The notes: generated from the letters alone by a model not told the origin. Shown: positions 41,184 through 50,697, counted from the first letter of the stretch. The stretch is DNA of 64,000 nt from Roseococcus sp. SDR (GCF_019083995.1 NZ_JAHRCU010000012.1:1-64000), one strand, 5' to 3'. Made by a program: numbers and translations.

Positions 41184-42293
41184 ATGGCGCGGCGCGTTGC
41201 GGTGGTCTTGTTCAATCTGGGGGGGCCTGACGCGCCGGAAAGCGTGCGGCCCTTCCTGGTCAATCTGTTCAGCGACCCTGCCATTTTGCGGGTGCCGGGC
41301 TTCGTCCGGCCCTGGCTCGCCAAGCTGATCGCCTGGCGGCGCACCAAGCCCGCACAGGAGAACTACGCCGTGCTGGGCGGGAAATCCCCGCTCCGGGAGC
41401 TGACCGAGGAGCAGGGCCGCAACCTCGAGACCATGCTGCGCGCGCGGGAGCCGGGGGTGGAATGGCGCAGCTTCGTCGCCATGCGCTACTGGCACCCGAT
41501 GAGCGATGAGGCGGTGAGCGCCGTGCAGTCCTGGGGCGCCGACGAGGTGCTGCTGGTGCCGCTCTATCCGCAGTTTTCGACGACGACGACGGGTTCCTCC
41601 ATCACCGCCTGGAATGAGTCCTGCCAGAAGGCCGGGCTGCGCGTGCCGACGACGGCGCTGTGCTGCTTCCATTCGGATGAAGGCTATGCGCGCTCCACCG
41701 CGCGGATGGTGCAGGAGGCCTATGAAAAGGCGCGGGCCGAACTGCCGGCGGATGTTCCGCTGCGCATCCTGTTCTCGGCGCATGGGCTGCCGGAGAGCAT
41801 CGTGAAGGCGGGCGACCCCTATCAGTGGCAGGTGGAAAGCACCGTGGCCGCCGTGATCGAGCACCTGACCATCCCCGAGCTGGATCACGTGGTCTGCTAC
41901 CAGTCCCGCGTCACGCCGCAGAAATGGATCGGGCCCTCCACCGAGGATGAGATCGAGCGCGCGGCGAAGGAGAAGGTGGCGATCCTGATCAGCCCCATCG
42001 CCTTCGTTTCCGAGCATTCCGAGACGCTGGTGGAGCTGGATGTGGAATACCGGGAGGAGGCCGAGCATCTGGGCATCCCCGGCTATTTCCGCGTGCCGGC
42101 GCAGAACAGCGATGCGGGCTTCATCGAGGCGCTGGGCGAGCTGGTGCTGCGGACGCGCGGTTCGGGGCGGGCGCTGTGCAGCTTCGCCGGCGCGCGGCAA
42201 TGCCCGAAGCAGCATGGGGATTGCCCGCATGCGCGCATGAAATCCTCCCTTGGGGCCGAGCCGCAGGACGCAAAGCTGGCGAAGGCGGCGTGA
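41184..42293 (+). CDS. hemH: Ferrochelatase
   Basis: The 369-residue protein starts MARRVAVVLFNLGGPDAPES and shows VPLYPQFSTTTTGSSITAW with the active-site LRILFSAHGLPESIVKAGDP. YQSRVTPQKWIGPSTEDEIE and ISPIAFVSEHSETLVELD (catalytic Glu) follow. It inserts ferrous iron into protoporphyrin IX. The C-terminal segment has three cysteines (about 332, 340 and 347 in CSFAGARQC...GDC), consistent with the iron-sulfur cluster reported for some bacterial ferrochelatases. Its stop overlaps the HAD gene start (GTGA at 42290). Confidence 0.96.
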   Translation: MARRVAVVLFNLGGPDAPESVRPFLVNLFSDPAILRVPGFVRPWLAKLIAWRRTKPAQENYAVLGGKSPLRELTEEQGRNLETMLRAREPGVEWRSFVAMRYWHPMSDEAVSAVQSWGADEVLLVPLYPQFSTTTTGSSITAWNESCQKAGLRVPTTALCCFHSDEGYARSTARMVQEAYEKARAELPADVPLRILFSAHGLPESIVKAGDPYQWQVESTVAAVIEHLTIPELDHVVCYQSRVTPQKWIGPSTEDEIERAAKEKVAILISPIAFVSEHSETLVELDVEYREEAEHLGIPGYFRVPAQNSDAGFIEALGELVLRTRGSGRALCSFAGARQCPKQHGDCPHARMKSSLGAEPQDAKLAKAA

Positions 42294-42919
42294 TCCTCAA
42301 CAAGGTGATTGGGGCGGTTCTCTTCGACTGCGACGGCGTGCTGGCGGATAGCGAGACGCTGTCCAACCGCATCGTGGCCGAGGAGATCACCGCGCTCGGC
42401 TGGGTGCTGGACGGGCACGCGGCGCAGCGCGAGTTCCTGGGGCTTTCCTTGCCGGACATGCTGCCGATCATCGAGGGGCGCGTGGGGCCTGTGCCGGAGG
42501 GATGGGGCCTGGCGCTGAGCCACCGGATCGCGCGGGAGATGGAGATCGGCGTCACGGCCATGCCGGGTGCGCGGGCCGCGCTGGAGGCGGTGGCGGCGGC
42601 GGGCTTGCCGATGGCGGTGTGTTCCAATTCCGCCCGCGCTGAATTGGGCATGAAGATGCGCGTGCTGGGCTTCGAGGGGTTTTTCGAGGGCCGCGTGTTC
42701 AGCTTCCAGGATGTGGCGCGGCCCAAGCCGGCGCCGGATCTCTATCTGGCGGCGGCCCAGGCCTGTGGCGTGGCGCCGGCGGAGTGCCTGGTGGTGGAGG
42801 ACAGCGCCACGGGCGTTGCGGCCGGTCTGGCCGCGGGCTGCCAGGTGGTGAGCCTGGTGCCCGATCTGGGCGTTCCGCATCTGGAGGATATGGCTCGCTT
42901 GGCGGCCAGGCTGCGCTGA
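42290..42919 (+). CDS. HAD-superfamily phosphatase (beta-phosphoglucomutase/GPH-like)
   Basis: The 209-residue protein has HAD motif I FDCDGVLADSE with both aspartates, motif II VCSNS, motif III Lys in DVARPKPAPDLYL and motif IV VEDSATGVAAG. The helical cap after motif I marks subclass IA (phosphoglycolate phosphatase, beta-phosphoglucomutase and relatives). The substrate is not identifiable. GTG 42290 overlaps the hemH stop codon by 4 bp. It converges on the TIGR02302 gene across a repeat element. Confidence 0.88.
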   Translation: MILNKVIGAVLFDCDGVLADSETLSNRIVAEEITALGWVLDGHAAQREFLGLSLPDMLPIIEGRVGPVPEGWGLALSHRIAREMEIGVTAMPGARAALEAVAAAGLPMAVCSNSARAELGMKMRVLGFEGFFEGRVFSFQDVARPKPAPDLYLAAAQACGVAPAECLVVEDSATGVAAGLAAGCQVVSLVPDLGVPHLEDMARLAARLR

Positions 42920-42940
42920 AGCGGGTCAGGACGGCCCAAC

Positions 42941-43051
42941 GAGGATGCGCGCGCAAAGCGCGCGCCGCGCCCAGACCGCCTTGGCCGCTCGCACAGCCCG
43001 TCGCGGCGCGAAGCCAAGCGGCCGGAGGCCGCGCCCGGCGCTTGAGGGCAT
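42941..43051. repeat. Intergenic dispersed repeat, copy B
   Basis: Reverse-complement counterpart of 8708-8817. It starts GAGGATGCGCGCGCAAAGCG and ends GGCGCTTGAGGGCAT; both ends match copy A, and only about 13 bp in the middle differ. Two hairpins are built in (GCGCGC-AAA-GCGCGC and GCGGCC-GGA-GGCCGC). It occupies the gap between the convergent HAD and TIGR02302 genes, followed by an A-run. Confidence 0.8.
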
Positions 43052-43080
43052 AAAAAACTCTCTCGCAAAGCCCTCTCGGA

Positions 43081-45639
43081 TCAGAACCGCCTCAAGAGCC
43101 GATCGATGTAATCCAGCTCTTCCGCCGGCCGCTCACGTTCGGCGCCGCGCCGCCGCAACTCGTCCTGTAGGCGCCGCGTGCGGAGCTGTTCCGCCTCATC
43201 CGGCACGCGGGTGTCGCTGCCATTATCGGCATTGCCCGTGTTCTCGCGGGCGCGACGGCCGAGGGGGTCGCGGCCTTCGCCGAGCTGCTGCTCGCCATCC
43301 TGGCCCTCGCCGCCCATCTCCGTCTCGCCCATCCCTTCCTCTTCGCCCTCGCCTTCGCCTTGGCCCTGGCCGAATTGGCGCTGCATCTGCTGGGCCATCT
43401 GGCGGCCGCCTTCCTGCAGGCGGCGCATGGCCTCCTGCTGGGCGGGGCGGGCGTCGCGGCCATCCTGGAGCGCTTCCATGGCCTCGCGCATGGCCTGGTC
43501 GGCCTGGCCGAGCGCTTCGGGGACTTCGCCCGTCAGGTCGCCCTGCTGCTGCATGAGTTCGCCGAGCGCGCGGCGCAGGGCGCGCTGGCGGCGGGCCTCG
43601 GCCTGAAGCTGGCGCTGCTGTTCCTGCTCGGCCTGCTGCTGCTGCTCGGGCGTGGTCTGGCCCGGCTGGCCGGGGCGCTGGTTCCAGGGCTGGGCCTGGC
43701 GGCGCTGCTGGGCGGCGCGCTGCTCCTGCTGCTCGGCGCGGCGGGAGCCCTGGTCCACCATCTCGCCCTGGCGGCGGACCATGTCCTGCACGGCGCCCAT
43801 CTGCTGCTGGCCGCGCTCGCGCTGGCGCTGCCGCTCGGGGGATTCGGAGCGGGCGACGCGGCCTTCCTGCAGGGCGCGGAGCATTTCCTCGAGCTCGGCC
43901 AGTTCGCGCTGGGCATCCTCCATGCGGTTCTGGCGGGTCGCTTCCTCCATGCGACGGGTGCGGCGGTCCATGTCGCGCTGGTCGAGCATGCGCTGCTGCG
44001 GGTCATAGGGCAGCGCTTCGGCGTTTTCGCGCTGCAGGCGCTCGGCCATGGCTTCCAGATGGCGGCGGATCGCCTCGCGCAGCTGCTCGATGCGGCGCTC
44101 GACTTCGCTGCGCTGCTGTTCGTTCTCGGCCTGGGGGGTGCGCTCGGCCTCGTTCATCGCCTCGCGGAGCTGGCGCTGCGCTTCGGCCAGCGCCCGGGCG
44201 GTGCGGGTGTCGCGCCCTTCCTCGAGGGCGAGGGCCGCTTCCCAGAGAAGCTCCTGCACCTCGCCGATGGTCTCGGCGCGGCGGTCGCGCTGGAGCTGGC
44301 CGCGGGCGGTGCGGAGTGCCAGGAGCGTGCCGGGGTCATGCTCGAAGGCCTCGGGCGCCTGGGTGATGCGGTCCATTTCGCGCATCGCGTCGGGGCGGGC
44401 GGTGGGGTTCAGCGAGAGGCCCTTGCGGATCTCGATGATGGCGCGGGCGACCGGGTGGTTGAAGCTGCGCTCGGGCAGGATGAGGGTGACCTCCTCCGAG
44501 CGGCCTTCCTGCTCGGCGCCGTCCCGGGCGATGAGGCGGAGCTGCACGGGCAGACCGGCCCAGGGGTGCGCCGAGAGATCGGGCTGGGCCAGGCCGCGCG
44601 CCTGCTTCGGCGCGGCGGAAGGGAGCGTCATCTCCAGCGTGATGGGCGCCGCCTCAGGCCGGGCGGCGAGGTGGAATTCGGCGCGGAGCGCGACCACGCC
44701 CCAGTCATCCTCGGTGCGCCAGGGCAGGCGCAGCGCGAGGCCGCGGGGCGAGCGGCCGGGCGCCTCGGTGAAGGCGGCGATGGGGGGTGCATCGGCCTGG
44801 ACGGCGAGGTTCCAGGTGGCGATCTCGGTGCCGTCGCGGCGGATGGTGATGCGGGCACCGGCCAGCATGCTGGCCTGGGCGGTGTGGCTGCCGCCGCCCA
44901 GCGCCTCGAAGGCGAGGCCGGGCAGGCCGCTGATCTCGGGCAGGGCAGAGCCGAGGCCGCCGGAGAGGGCGATCTGCAGGCGGCTGCCGGCCGGGATGGT
45001 GGCGCTGCCGCCCTGGGCGGGCAGGAAGATGGGTGGCGCGCCGGTATAGGCGGGGGGCGTGACCCAGGCCTCGACGCGAAGGGCGGCGGGCGGCGGCGCG
45101 CTGCCGAAATGCGGAACCAGGCCGCGGGCGAGCAGGGCGGGCGCATCGCCGCCGGCGGCGAAGAGGGCGGCGCAGAAGGCGACGAGGATGCCGGCGCGGA
45201 AGGCGCGCGGGTCCCGGGCGGCGAGGCCGGGGCGCGGCGTGCCCACGCGCAGCCGCGCGATGAGGCGCCGCATGCGGGACTGATGCGCGGCCCAGAGGGC
45301 CAGGCCGTCCGGGTCCTGCGTCGCGGGCTGGTCCTGCAGGGCGGCGAGCGGGCGGTGCTTCAGGCCGGTGGCGCGCTCCAGGCGGCGGTCCACGGCGGCG
45401 GCGTCGGGCGCGCGGAAGCCGGCGAAGCCGTGACGGAGGGCGAGGATCAGGGCGGCGAGGAACGCGGCCAGGATCAGCACATGCGCCCAACCGGGCAGCA
45501 GCGCCGGGATGCCGGCGAATGCGAAGACGCCGAAGAGGCCGAGCGTGCCAAGCGCCGGCCAGAGCGCCGGCCAGGTGGCCTCCCACCACAGCGCGCCCCG
45601 GGCGAGGAGGCGCTTGCGGGCGAGGCCGGCGGGCGTCAC
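43081..45639 (-). CDS. TIGR02302 family protein (DUF4175), large membrane-anchored coiled-coil protein
   Basis: The 852-residue protein has two or three N-terminal membrane helices (ATWPALWPALGTLGLFGVFA and after), then a periplasm-like beta domain to about residue 400. After that comes a very long charged, glutamine- and arginine-rich helical region (residues 480-760) such as RRAEQQEQRAAQQRRQAQPW. A low-complexity Gly/Glu tail precedes RPAEELDYIDRLLRRF. This architecture is that of the alphaproteobacterial TIGR02302/DUF4175 proteins of unknown function, which commonly sit next to lysA as here. ATG 45639 overlaps the lysA stop by 4 bp. Confidence 0.88.
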   Translation of the reverse strand: MTPAGLARKRLLARGALWWEATWPALWPALGTLGLFGVFAFAGIPALLPGWAHVLILAAFLAALILALRHGFAGFRAPDAAAVDRRLERATGLKHRPLAALQDQPATQDPDGLALWAAHQSRMRRLIARLRVGTPRPGLAARDPRAFRAGILVAFCAALFAAGGDAPALLARGLVPHFGSAPPPAALRVEAWVTPPAYTGAPPIFLPAQGGSATIPAGSRLQIALSGGLGSALPEISGLPGLAFEALGGGSHTAQASMLAGARITIRRDGTEIATWNLAVQADAPPIAAFTEAPGRSPRGLALRLPWRTEDDWGVVALRAEFHLAARPEAAPITLEMTLPSAAPKQARGLAQPDLSAHPWAGLPVQLRLIARDGAEQEGRSEEVTLILPERSFNHPVARAIIEIRKGLSLNPTARPDAMREMDRITQAPEAFEHDPGTLLALRTARGQLQRDRRAETIGEVQELLWEAALALEEGRDTRTARALAEAQRQLREAMNEAERTPQAENEQQRSEVERRIEQLREAIRRHLEAMAERLQRENAEALPYDPQQRMLDQRDMDRRTRRMEEATRQNRMEDAQRELAELEEMLRALQEGRVARSESPERQRQRERGQQQMGAVQDMVRRQGEMVDQGSRRAEQQEQRAAQQRRQAQPWNQRPGQPGQTTPEQQQQAEQEQQRQLQAEARRQRALRRALGELMQQQGDLTGEVPEALGQADQAMREAMEALQDGRDARPAQQEAMRRLQEGGRQMAQQMQRQFGQGQGEGEGEEEGMGETEMGGEGQDGEQQLGEGRDPLGRRARENTGNADNGSDTRVPDEAEQLRTRRLQDELRRRGAERERPAEELDYIDRLLRRF

Positions 45640-46985
45640 GTGGCCCAGCCGGAGCGGTCGCCCGGCAGGCGCTGGCCGGCCAGCAGCGCCTCATGCGACT
45701 GGCGGTCACGGATGATGGCGAAGCGGTTGCCTTCCACCATCACCTCGGCCGCGAGCGGACGCGCATTGTAGGTGCTGCTCATGGAGGCACCGTAGGCGCC
45801 GGCATCGAGGAAAGTCACCAGCGAATTGGGGGGCAGGGCCGGCAGGTCGCGCCCCTTGGTGAAGGTGTCGCTGCTTTCGCAGACAGGTCCGACCACATCT
45901 GCCGGCGAAAGCGGCGCATGGAAGGCCGCGGCCGAGACGGGCAGGATGCCGTGCCAGGCCTCGTACATGGCCGGGCGCAGCAGGTCATTCATCGCGGCAT
46001 CCACGATCACGAAGCGGCGGGTGGTGGCCTGCTTCTCGACGATGACGCGGGCCAGCAGCACGCCGGCCGGGCCGCAGATCCAGCGGCCGGGCTCCAGCAT
46101 GATCTTCACGCCGAGATCGCCGAGGCCCGCCTTGATGGCGCCGGCCAGCGCGGCGGGCGTGCCCGGCGTCTCATCGCGATAGGGGATGCCGAGGCCGCCG
46201 CCGCAATCCACGCGCAGCACCGGGTGGCCGGCGGCGCGCAGCTCGCGGACGAGCAGGCCGAGGCGCTGATAGGCGGCGCGGTAGGAGGCCACACCCTGGG
46301 CGATCTGGCTGCCGATATGCACGGTGAGCCCCACGGGATCGAGGCCGGGCAGCGCGCACATCTTCGCATAGAGCGCGGGCGCCATGGCGATGGGCACGCC
46401 GAACTTGTTCTCGGTCAGCCCGGTCGTGATCTTGGCGTGGGTCTTGGCGTCCACATCCGGGTTCACGCGCAGCGCACAGCGGGCGCGCTTGCCCATCGAC
46501 GCCGCGACGGCGCTCAGCATCTCCGCTTCTTCCGCGGATTCGATGTTGAGCTGGAGGATGTCCTCCGCCAGGGCGAGCCGCATCTCGCGCTCGGTCTTGC
46601 CGACGCCGGAAAAAACGATGCCATCCGCCGGCACGCCGGCGGCGCGGGCGGCGCGCAGCTCGCCCTCGCTCACCACATCGGCGCCGAGGCCCTCCTGGTG
46701 CAGCAGGTTCACGACGGCCAGCGCCGGGTTGGACTTGGTCGCGAAATGGATGGAGGCGTCGAGCCCGGCCTCGGCCAGGGCATCCTTCAGCGCACGGGCG
46801 CGGCGGCGCAGCGTGGTGGCGGAATAGACCCAGGTGGGCGTGCCGACCACATCGGCGATGCGGGCGAGGGAGACCTCCTCCACCATCAGCCCGGCGATGG
46901 GGTCCATGGCCAGCGCGGGGCGCGCGGCGAGGAGGTCGGCGAAGGAAGGATCGGGGCTGTCGAAGACAGGAGCGGGAGCGGCCAT
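45636..46985 (-). CDS. lysA: Diaminopimelate decarboxylase
   Basis: The 449-residue fold III PLP enzyme has IHFATKSNPALAVVNLL with the Schiff-base lysine, GLTVHIGSQI, the glycine loop VDCGGGLGIPY and EPGRWICGPAG. VGPVCESSDTFTKGRDLP contains the catalytic Cys-Glu of the second subunit face. It decarboxylates meso-diaminopimelate to lysine. Length is slightly above the usual 415-430 because of a 25-residue N-terminal leader. It is probably co-transcribed with the TIGR02302 gene downstream. Confidence 0.95.
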   Translation of the reverse strand: MAAPAPVFDSPDPSFADLLAARPALAMDPIAGLMVEEVSLARIADVVGTPTWVYSATTLRRRARALKDALAEAGLDASIHFATKSNPALAVVNLLHQEGLGADVVSEGELRAARAAGVPADGIVFSGVGKTEREMRLALAEDILQLNIESAEEAEMLSAVAASMGKRARCALRVNPDVDAKTHAKITTGLTENKFGVPIAMAPALYAKMCALPGLDPVGLTVHIGSQIAQGVASYRAAYQRLGLLVRELRAAGHPVLRVDCGGGLGIPYRDETPGTPAALAGAIKAGLGDLGVKIMLEPGRWICGPAGVLLARVIVEKQATTRRFVIVDAAMNDLLRPAMYEAWHGILPVSAAAFHAPLSPADVVGPVCESSDTFTKGRDLPALPPNSLVTFLDAGAYGASMSSTYNARPLAAEVMVEGNRFAIIRDRQSHEALLAGQRLPGDRSGWAT

Positions 46986-47023
46986 CGCGGTAGATAAGGG
47001 GTGGCGGGGGCCGCCGCCAAGGG

Positions 47024-47980
47024 TCAGCGGCCAGCGGCGCCGCCCAGGCCCCGCTCGATCAGGCTTCGGAAGGGGCGCGAGGCCTTGGCGATCCGCGCCT
47101 CCCAGGCGGGATCCGGCTGCTGGCCGGCGCTGAGGCGGAAGAAGGCCTGCAGCAGGCAGGCCACCTGGAAGGGCTCGATCAACGCCGCCTTCACCGACCA
47201 GGCGAAGACCAGCGCGAAGGCCAGCCCCCCGGCCGACCAGGCGCCCGGGATCGCATAGGTCAAACCCGCGGCCGGGGTGAGCAGGAGGAGGAAGATCAGC
47301 AGGCTCAGGACCCAGCCGATCAGCAGCAGGAAGGCCGAGTTGCGGAACATGCCGCCGGCATTCTGCGCGTAAAGGACGAGGGCCTCGCGCGCGGCGTTCC
47401 AGGGGTTGGTGGCCTGGGTGCGGAGCGCGTGGCCGAGGATCACCTCATCCGCCACGCCGGCCAGCAGGCGCATGATGGCATGCAGCAGCGACAGGAGCTG
47501 CCCCACCACGCCCGTGGGAATGAGGATGCGCGAGAGGCCGTGCATCAGCGCGAAGATCGTCTCCAGCACGCCGCGCACCAGCTGGTCGAGCGCGAAGAGG
47601 AGGCTCGCCTCGATGAAGCGTTCGCGCACCAGGGCGATGGCGTGGCGGATCTGCGCGCGGCCGCTGGGCGGGCCACGCCCCTCCATCAGCTCGATCATCA
47701 CCGCGATATGCCCGGCCTTGAGCAGATAGAGCATGTATTCGCGCAGCAGATAGACGATGCCGAAGGTGGTGCCGAAGCCGATGGCGCCGCCCAGGAGGGT
47801 CGCCAATTCGCGGAAATCCTGCGAGCCGAGCGCGCCGATCAGCCAGCCGATGCCCGCGCCGCCGGCGGTGAGCGCCACATAGGCGAAGGAGATGGCGCCA
47901 TAGGTCAGCAGCCGCAGCAGCAGGAAGGGCCAGGTGCGGGCCAGGAGGCCGAGGGCGTGGAAGGGCGAGAAATCGAGCAT
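47024..47980 (-). CDS. Multi-pass membrane protein of unknown function
   Basis: I do not recognise the family. The 318-residue product has about six hydrophobic segments, including FLLLRLLTYGAISFAYVALT, LSRILIPTGVVGQLLSLLHA and LLLIGWVLSLLIFLLLLTPA, with a cytosolic C-terminal tail (AGQQPDPAWEARIAKASRPF). The ATG overlaps the stop of the upstream MFS gene (TGATG), so the two are translationally coupled. This suggests a transport- or envelope-related job, but nothing more specific. Confidence 0.72.
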   Translation of the reverse strand: MLDFSPFHALGLLARTWPFLLLRLLTYGAISFAYVALTAGGAGIGWLIGALGSQDFRELATLLGGAIGFGTTFGIVYLLREYMLYLLKAGHIAVMIELMEGRGPPSGRAQIRHAIALVRERFIEASLLFALDQLVRGVLETIFALMHGLSRILIPTGVVGQLLSLLHAIMRLLAGVADEVILGHALRTQATNPWNAAREALVLYAQNAGGMFRNSAFLLLIGWVLSLLIFLLLLTPAAGLTYAIPGAWSAGGLAFALVFAWSVKAALIEPFQVACLLQAFFRLSAGQQPDPAWEARIAKASRPFRSLIERGLGGAAGR

Positions 47981-49185
47981 CAGCGCCGGAAGAGGATGAG
48001 CGTTGAACAGGCCTGGAGCAAGGCCGCCGCGACGAGCACGGCCGCACCCGATCCGGTGAGGTCCCGCAGCAGGCCGAAGCCGCCGGGGGTCAGCGCATAG
48101 GTCGCCTGGTTCACGGCGGTGACGAGGGCGACGACGCGGCCGACATCGGCGCGGGTGAATTCCGCCTGCGCGATCATCGGCGGCAGCGAGAGCATGTTGC
48201 CCACGGTGAGGCCGACGACGACGCAGCCCAGCAGCAGCAGCGGCGCCGAGACATCGAGCGCCGCGAGCAGGATGAGCGTGCCGATGGTCTGCAGCGCGAA
48301 GTTCCAGGCGCCGGCGCGGCGGCGATCCGCGCCGACCGGCAGCGCCCAGCCGAGCAGCGTGCGGCCGGCCACGGCGCAGAGGGTGATGAGGCTGAGCGCC
48401 AGGCCCGCCCCGAAGATGCCGAGCGTGGGGGAGATCAGCGAAAACAGGTGGGCCAGGAGCCCGACCAGCGCGGCCGCCCCCAGGCTGAAGCCGGCGCAGA
48501 GGCGCAGGAAGCTCGGCACGCGCCAGATGGCGCGGCCGGGGGGCAGGCTGGGCGCCTCGGCGGTGGCGCGAGGTGCCGGCAGGTCGGGCGGGATGCCCAT
48601 GCTTTGCGGCGTGTGGCGAAGGAAGAGCAGGGCGAGCGTCACCATGACGGCGAAGGTCGCGGCGGCGACGGCGGCGCCGGCTGCCGGAAAGCCCCATTGC
48701 GTGATGAGCAGCGCCCAGAGCGGCGCGAAGACCACGCCGCCCATGCTGGCGCCGTTGAAGGCGAGCGCCAGCGCGGCCGGGCGGCGGGCGTCGAACCAGG
48801 GGGTGATCATGGCGTTGATGGAGGCGCCGCTGGTCAGCGCCCAGCCCGCGCCGCTGAAGATCGCGGCCAGGAAGATGTGCCAGGGGGATGTGGCGGAGGA
48901 CCAGCCGAGCAACCCGGCCGCGGTCAGTGCCGCACCCAGCAGCACCAGGCGCGTGATGCCGAGGCGCGCCTCGACGGCCGGGAAGCGCGCGACGAGCAGC
49001 GCGCCCAGCAGGAAATGCGTGGTGATGGCGGCGGAGATGAGGGAGACGGACCAGCCATGCCGGTCGTGCAGCGCCTCGAGGAAGATGCCGGGGCCGTAGA
49101 AGCCGATGCCCCAGGCGAAGATGGCGATGGTGAAGGCGGCCCAGACGACGCGCCAGCCGAAATAGGGTGTTCCAATCCTAGCCAT
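47980..49185 (-). CDS. MFS transporter (monocarboxylate-like)
   Basis: The protein of about 400 residues has 12 predicted helices. It begins MARIGTPYFGWRVVWAAFTI, with SVSLISAAITTHFLLGALLV and the central loop PPDLPAPRATAEAPSLPPGR. The N-terminal FGWRVVWAAF and GASINAMITPWFDARRPAAL blocks are seen in OFA/monocarboxylate-type MFS carriers. ATG 49194 (MGAMAR) and ATG 49185 (MARIG) are both possible; both lie inside a 14-bp stem-loop that could hide the ribosome site. It is downstream of a lyase operon and upstream of a coupled membrane protein. Confidence 0.87.
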   Translation of the reverse strand: MARIGTPYFGWRVVWAAFTIAIFAWGIGFYGPGIFLEALHDRHGWSVSLISAAITTHFLLGALLVARFPAVEARLGITRLVLLGAALTAAGLLGWSSATSPWHIFLAAIFSGAGWALTSGASINAMITPWFDARRPAALALAFNGASMGGVVFAPLWALLITQWGFPAAGAAVAAATFAVMVTLALLFLRHTPQSMGIPPDLPAPRATAEAPSLPPGRAIWRVPSFLRLCAGFSLGAAALVGLLAHLFSLISPTLGIFGAGLALSLITLCAVAGRTLLGWALPVGADRRRAGAWNFALQTIGTLILLAALDVSAPLLLLGCVVVGLTVGNMLSLPPMIAQAEFTRADVGRVVALVTAVNQATYALTPGGFGLLRDLTGSGAAVLVAAALLQACSTLILFRR

Positions 49186-49215
49186 CGCCCCCATCCATTC
49201 GGGATGGGGGCGATG
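49183..49215. terminator. 14-bp perfect inverted repeat covering the MFS start codon
   Basis: CATCGCCCCCATCC (49183-49196) and GGATGGGGGCGATG (49202-49215) pair perfectly around a 5-nt loop. On the minus strand it begins 9 bases after the lyase stop and includes both possible MFS start codons. It could end transcription of the lyase operon, or control MFS translation by masking its start. Confidence 0.65.
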
Positions 49216-49223
49216 GTGCCGGA

Positions 49224-50399
49224 TCAGGCGCTTTCGTAAAGGCGCGTGAGCGAGAATTCGCGATGGCCGAGCAGTTCGGCCGCCGTGAGTTCGCCGTCCG
49301 CGGTGCGGATCATGCAGTCGAGCAGCGCCTCGCCCGCGTCATCCATGTTCATCCGCTTCTGCAGCAGGCCGGTCACGTCCACATCGATGTGTTCGCTCAT
49401 GGTGCGCTGCGTGCGCGGATTGGCGGTCAGCTTGATCACCGGCAGGATCGGGTTGCCGATGACATTGCCCTGGCCCGTCGGGAAGAAGTGCACGGCATAG
49501 CCCGAGGCCGCGCAGAGCGTGACCATCTCGGCCGCGGCGGAGGAGCTGTCCATGAACCACAGGCCGGGGCCGGTCGGCACCTCGGCCTTGTCCAGCACGC
49601 CATCCACCAGGCACTTCTTGCCGATCTTCTGGATGTTGCCGAGCGCCTTTTCCTCGATGGTGGTCAGGCCACCCTCGATATTGCCCTTGGTGGGCTGGCT
49701 GTCCGAGAGATCGCTCGTCTTGTTCGCCTCGATGACGCCCTGGTAGCGGTCGAACATCGCCATGAACTTCTCGCGGATCTCGGGCGTCTTGCAGCGCGCG
49801 GCCACCAGATGCTCGCCACCGGTGAGTTCGGTGGTTTCACCGAAGACCAGCGTGTGGCCGGCTTCCCAGAGCTTGTCGAAGGCATTGCCGACGGTGGGGC
49901 AGGAGGCGAGGCCGGAGGTCGTGTCGCTCTCGCCGCACTTGGTCGAGACCCAGAGCTCCTGCAGGGGCGCCTTCACCTTCCGCAGCTTGGAGGCGTGCTT
50001 CACCATCTTATAGGCGGCGCGCGAGGCGTTCATGATGGTGTTGAGGTCGCCATTCTGCTCGATGGCGAAGCCTTCCACCGGCTTGCCGCTGGCGGCGATG
50101 CCCTCGACGATCTTGCCGGTCCAGCCGGGCTCGATGCCGATGACGATGACGGCGGCGACATTGGGGTTGCAGCCGGTGCCGATCAGCGTGCGGAAATGCA
50201 GCTCGAGGTCGGCGCCGAATTGCAGGCGGCCATAGGCGTGCGGGATCGCCATGGCACCCTTGATGTTGTTCGCGACGGCCTCGGCGGCGGCGTTGGACAG
50301 ATCGTCCACCGGCAGGATGATGACGTGGTTGCGCACGCCCATGCGGCCGTTTTCGCGGCGCCAGCCCTCGAAGGAGGAGCCCTTCAGATTGATTGCCAT
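49224..50399 (-). CDS. UxaA-family lyase large subunit (SuyB/altronate dehydratase C-terminal type)
   Basis: The 391-residue protein contains [20 protein letters not shown] and [40 protein letters not shown] is the cysteine-bearing iron-binding motif, and [20 protein letters not shown] and [20 protein letters not shown] follow. Such two-subunit enzymes include (2R)-sulfolactate sulfo-lyase (SuyAB) and split altronate/galactarate dehydratases. The separate SAF subunit and the sequence style recall SuyB. The substrate is therefore a sulfonated or sugar acid; I cannot choose firmly. ATG 50399, 13 bp after the small subunit. Confidence 0.85.
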   Translation of the reverse strand: MAINLKGSSFEGWRRENGRMGVRNHVIILPVDDLSNAAAEAVANNIKGAMAIPHAYGRLQFGADLELHFRTLIGTGCNPNVAAVIVIGIEPGWTGKIVEGIAASGKPVEGFAIEQNGDLNTIMNASRAAYKMVKHASKLRKVKAPLQELWVSTKCGESDTTSGLASCPTVGNAFDKLWEAGHTLVFGETTELTGGEHLVAARCKTPEIREKFMAMFDRYQGVIEANKTSDLSDSQPTKGNIEGGLTTIEEKALGNIQKIGKKCLVDGVLDKAEVPTGPGLWFMDSSSAAAEMVTLCAASGYAVHFFPTGQGNVIGNPILPVIKLTANPRTQRTMSEHIDVDVTGLLQKRMNMDDAGEALLDCMIRTADGELTAAELLGHREFSLTRLYESA

Positions 50400-50412
50400 G
50401 TGGCCTTCCCCC

Positions 50413-50697
50413 TTACCAGCGCTTGGTCTTGACGTTGTGGACGTGCAGATGCTCGCCCGGCGCGATGTCGGCGATCGCACGGCCGATGTCGATGCCGTAC
50501 TTGATGATCGTGTCGCCCTTCTTGATGGGCTTGATCGCCAGCTTGTGGCCGATCGGGATGTCCGACTTCGCGTCGAACTCGATCATCTTGTCCTGGTCCA
50601 TGATCCAGCCGTTGATGCGGTTGCTGGCGCTCAGGCCCTCGACCACCACGACCCCCACGGAATCGCCCTCGTCATGCACGACGAAATGGATCGTCAT
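50413..50697 (-). CDS. UxaA-family lyase small subunit, SAF domain (SuyA-like)
   Basis: The 94-residue protein begins [20 protein letters not shown], has [20 protein letters not shown] and the [20 protein letters not shown] stretch of a SAF domain, and ends VKTKRW. It corresponds to the N-terminal domain of altronate/galactarate dehydratases and to SuyA of sulfolactate sulfo-lyase, encoded separately from the catalytic subunit just downstream. It is the first gene of the operon; the divergent GntR gene and a dyad lie upstream. Confidence 0.88.
   Translation of the reverse strand: MTIHFVVHDEGDSVGVVVVEGLSASNRINGWIMDQDKMIEFDAKSDIPIGHKLAIKPIKKGDTIIKYGIDIGRAIADIAPGEHLHVHNVKTKRW

Noticed and set aside
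42945-43556. Arg-rich frame over repeat copy B
   Set aside because: Similar translations arise from both repeat copies only because the DNA is repeated; the frame continues as TIGR02302 antisense.
43360-45771. Long plus-strand frame over the TIGR02302 gene
   Set aside because: Leu/Ala/Gly-rich antisense shadow; the minus strand encodes the real protein with membrane helices and coiled coil.
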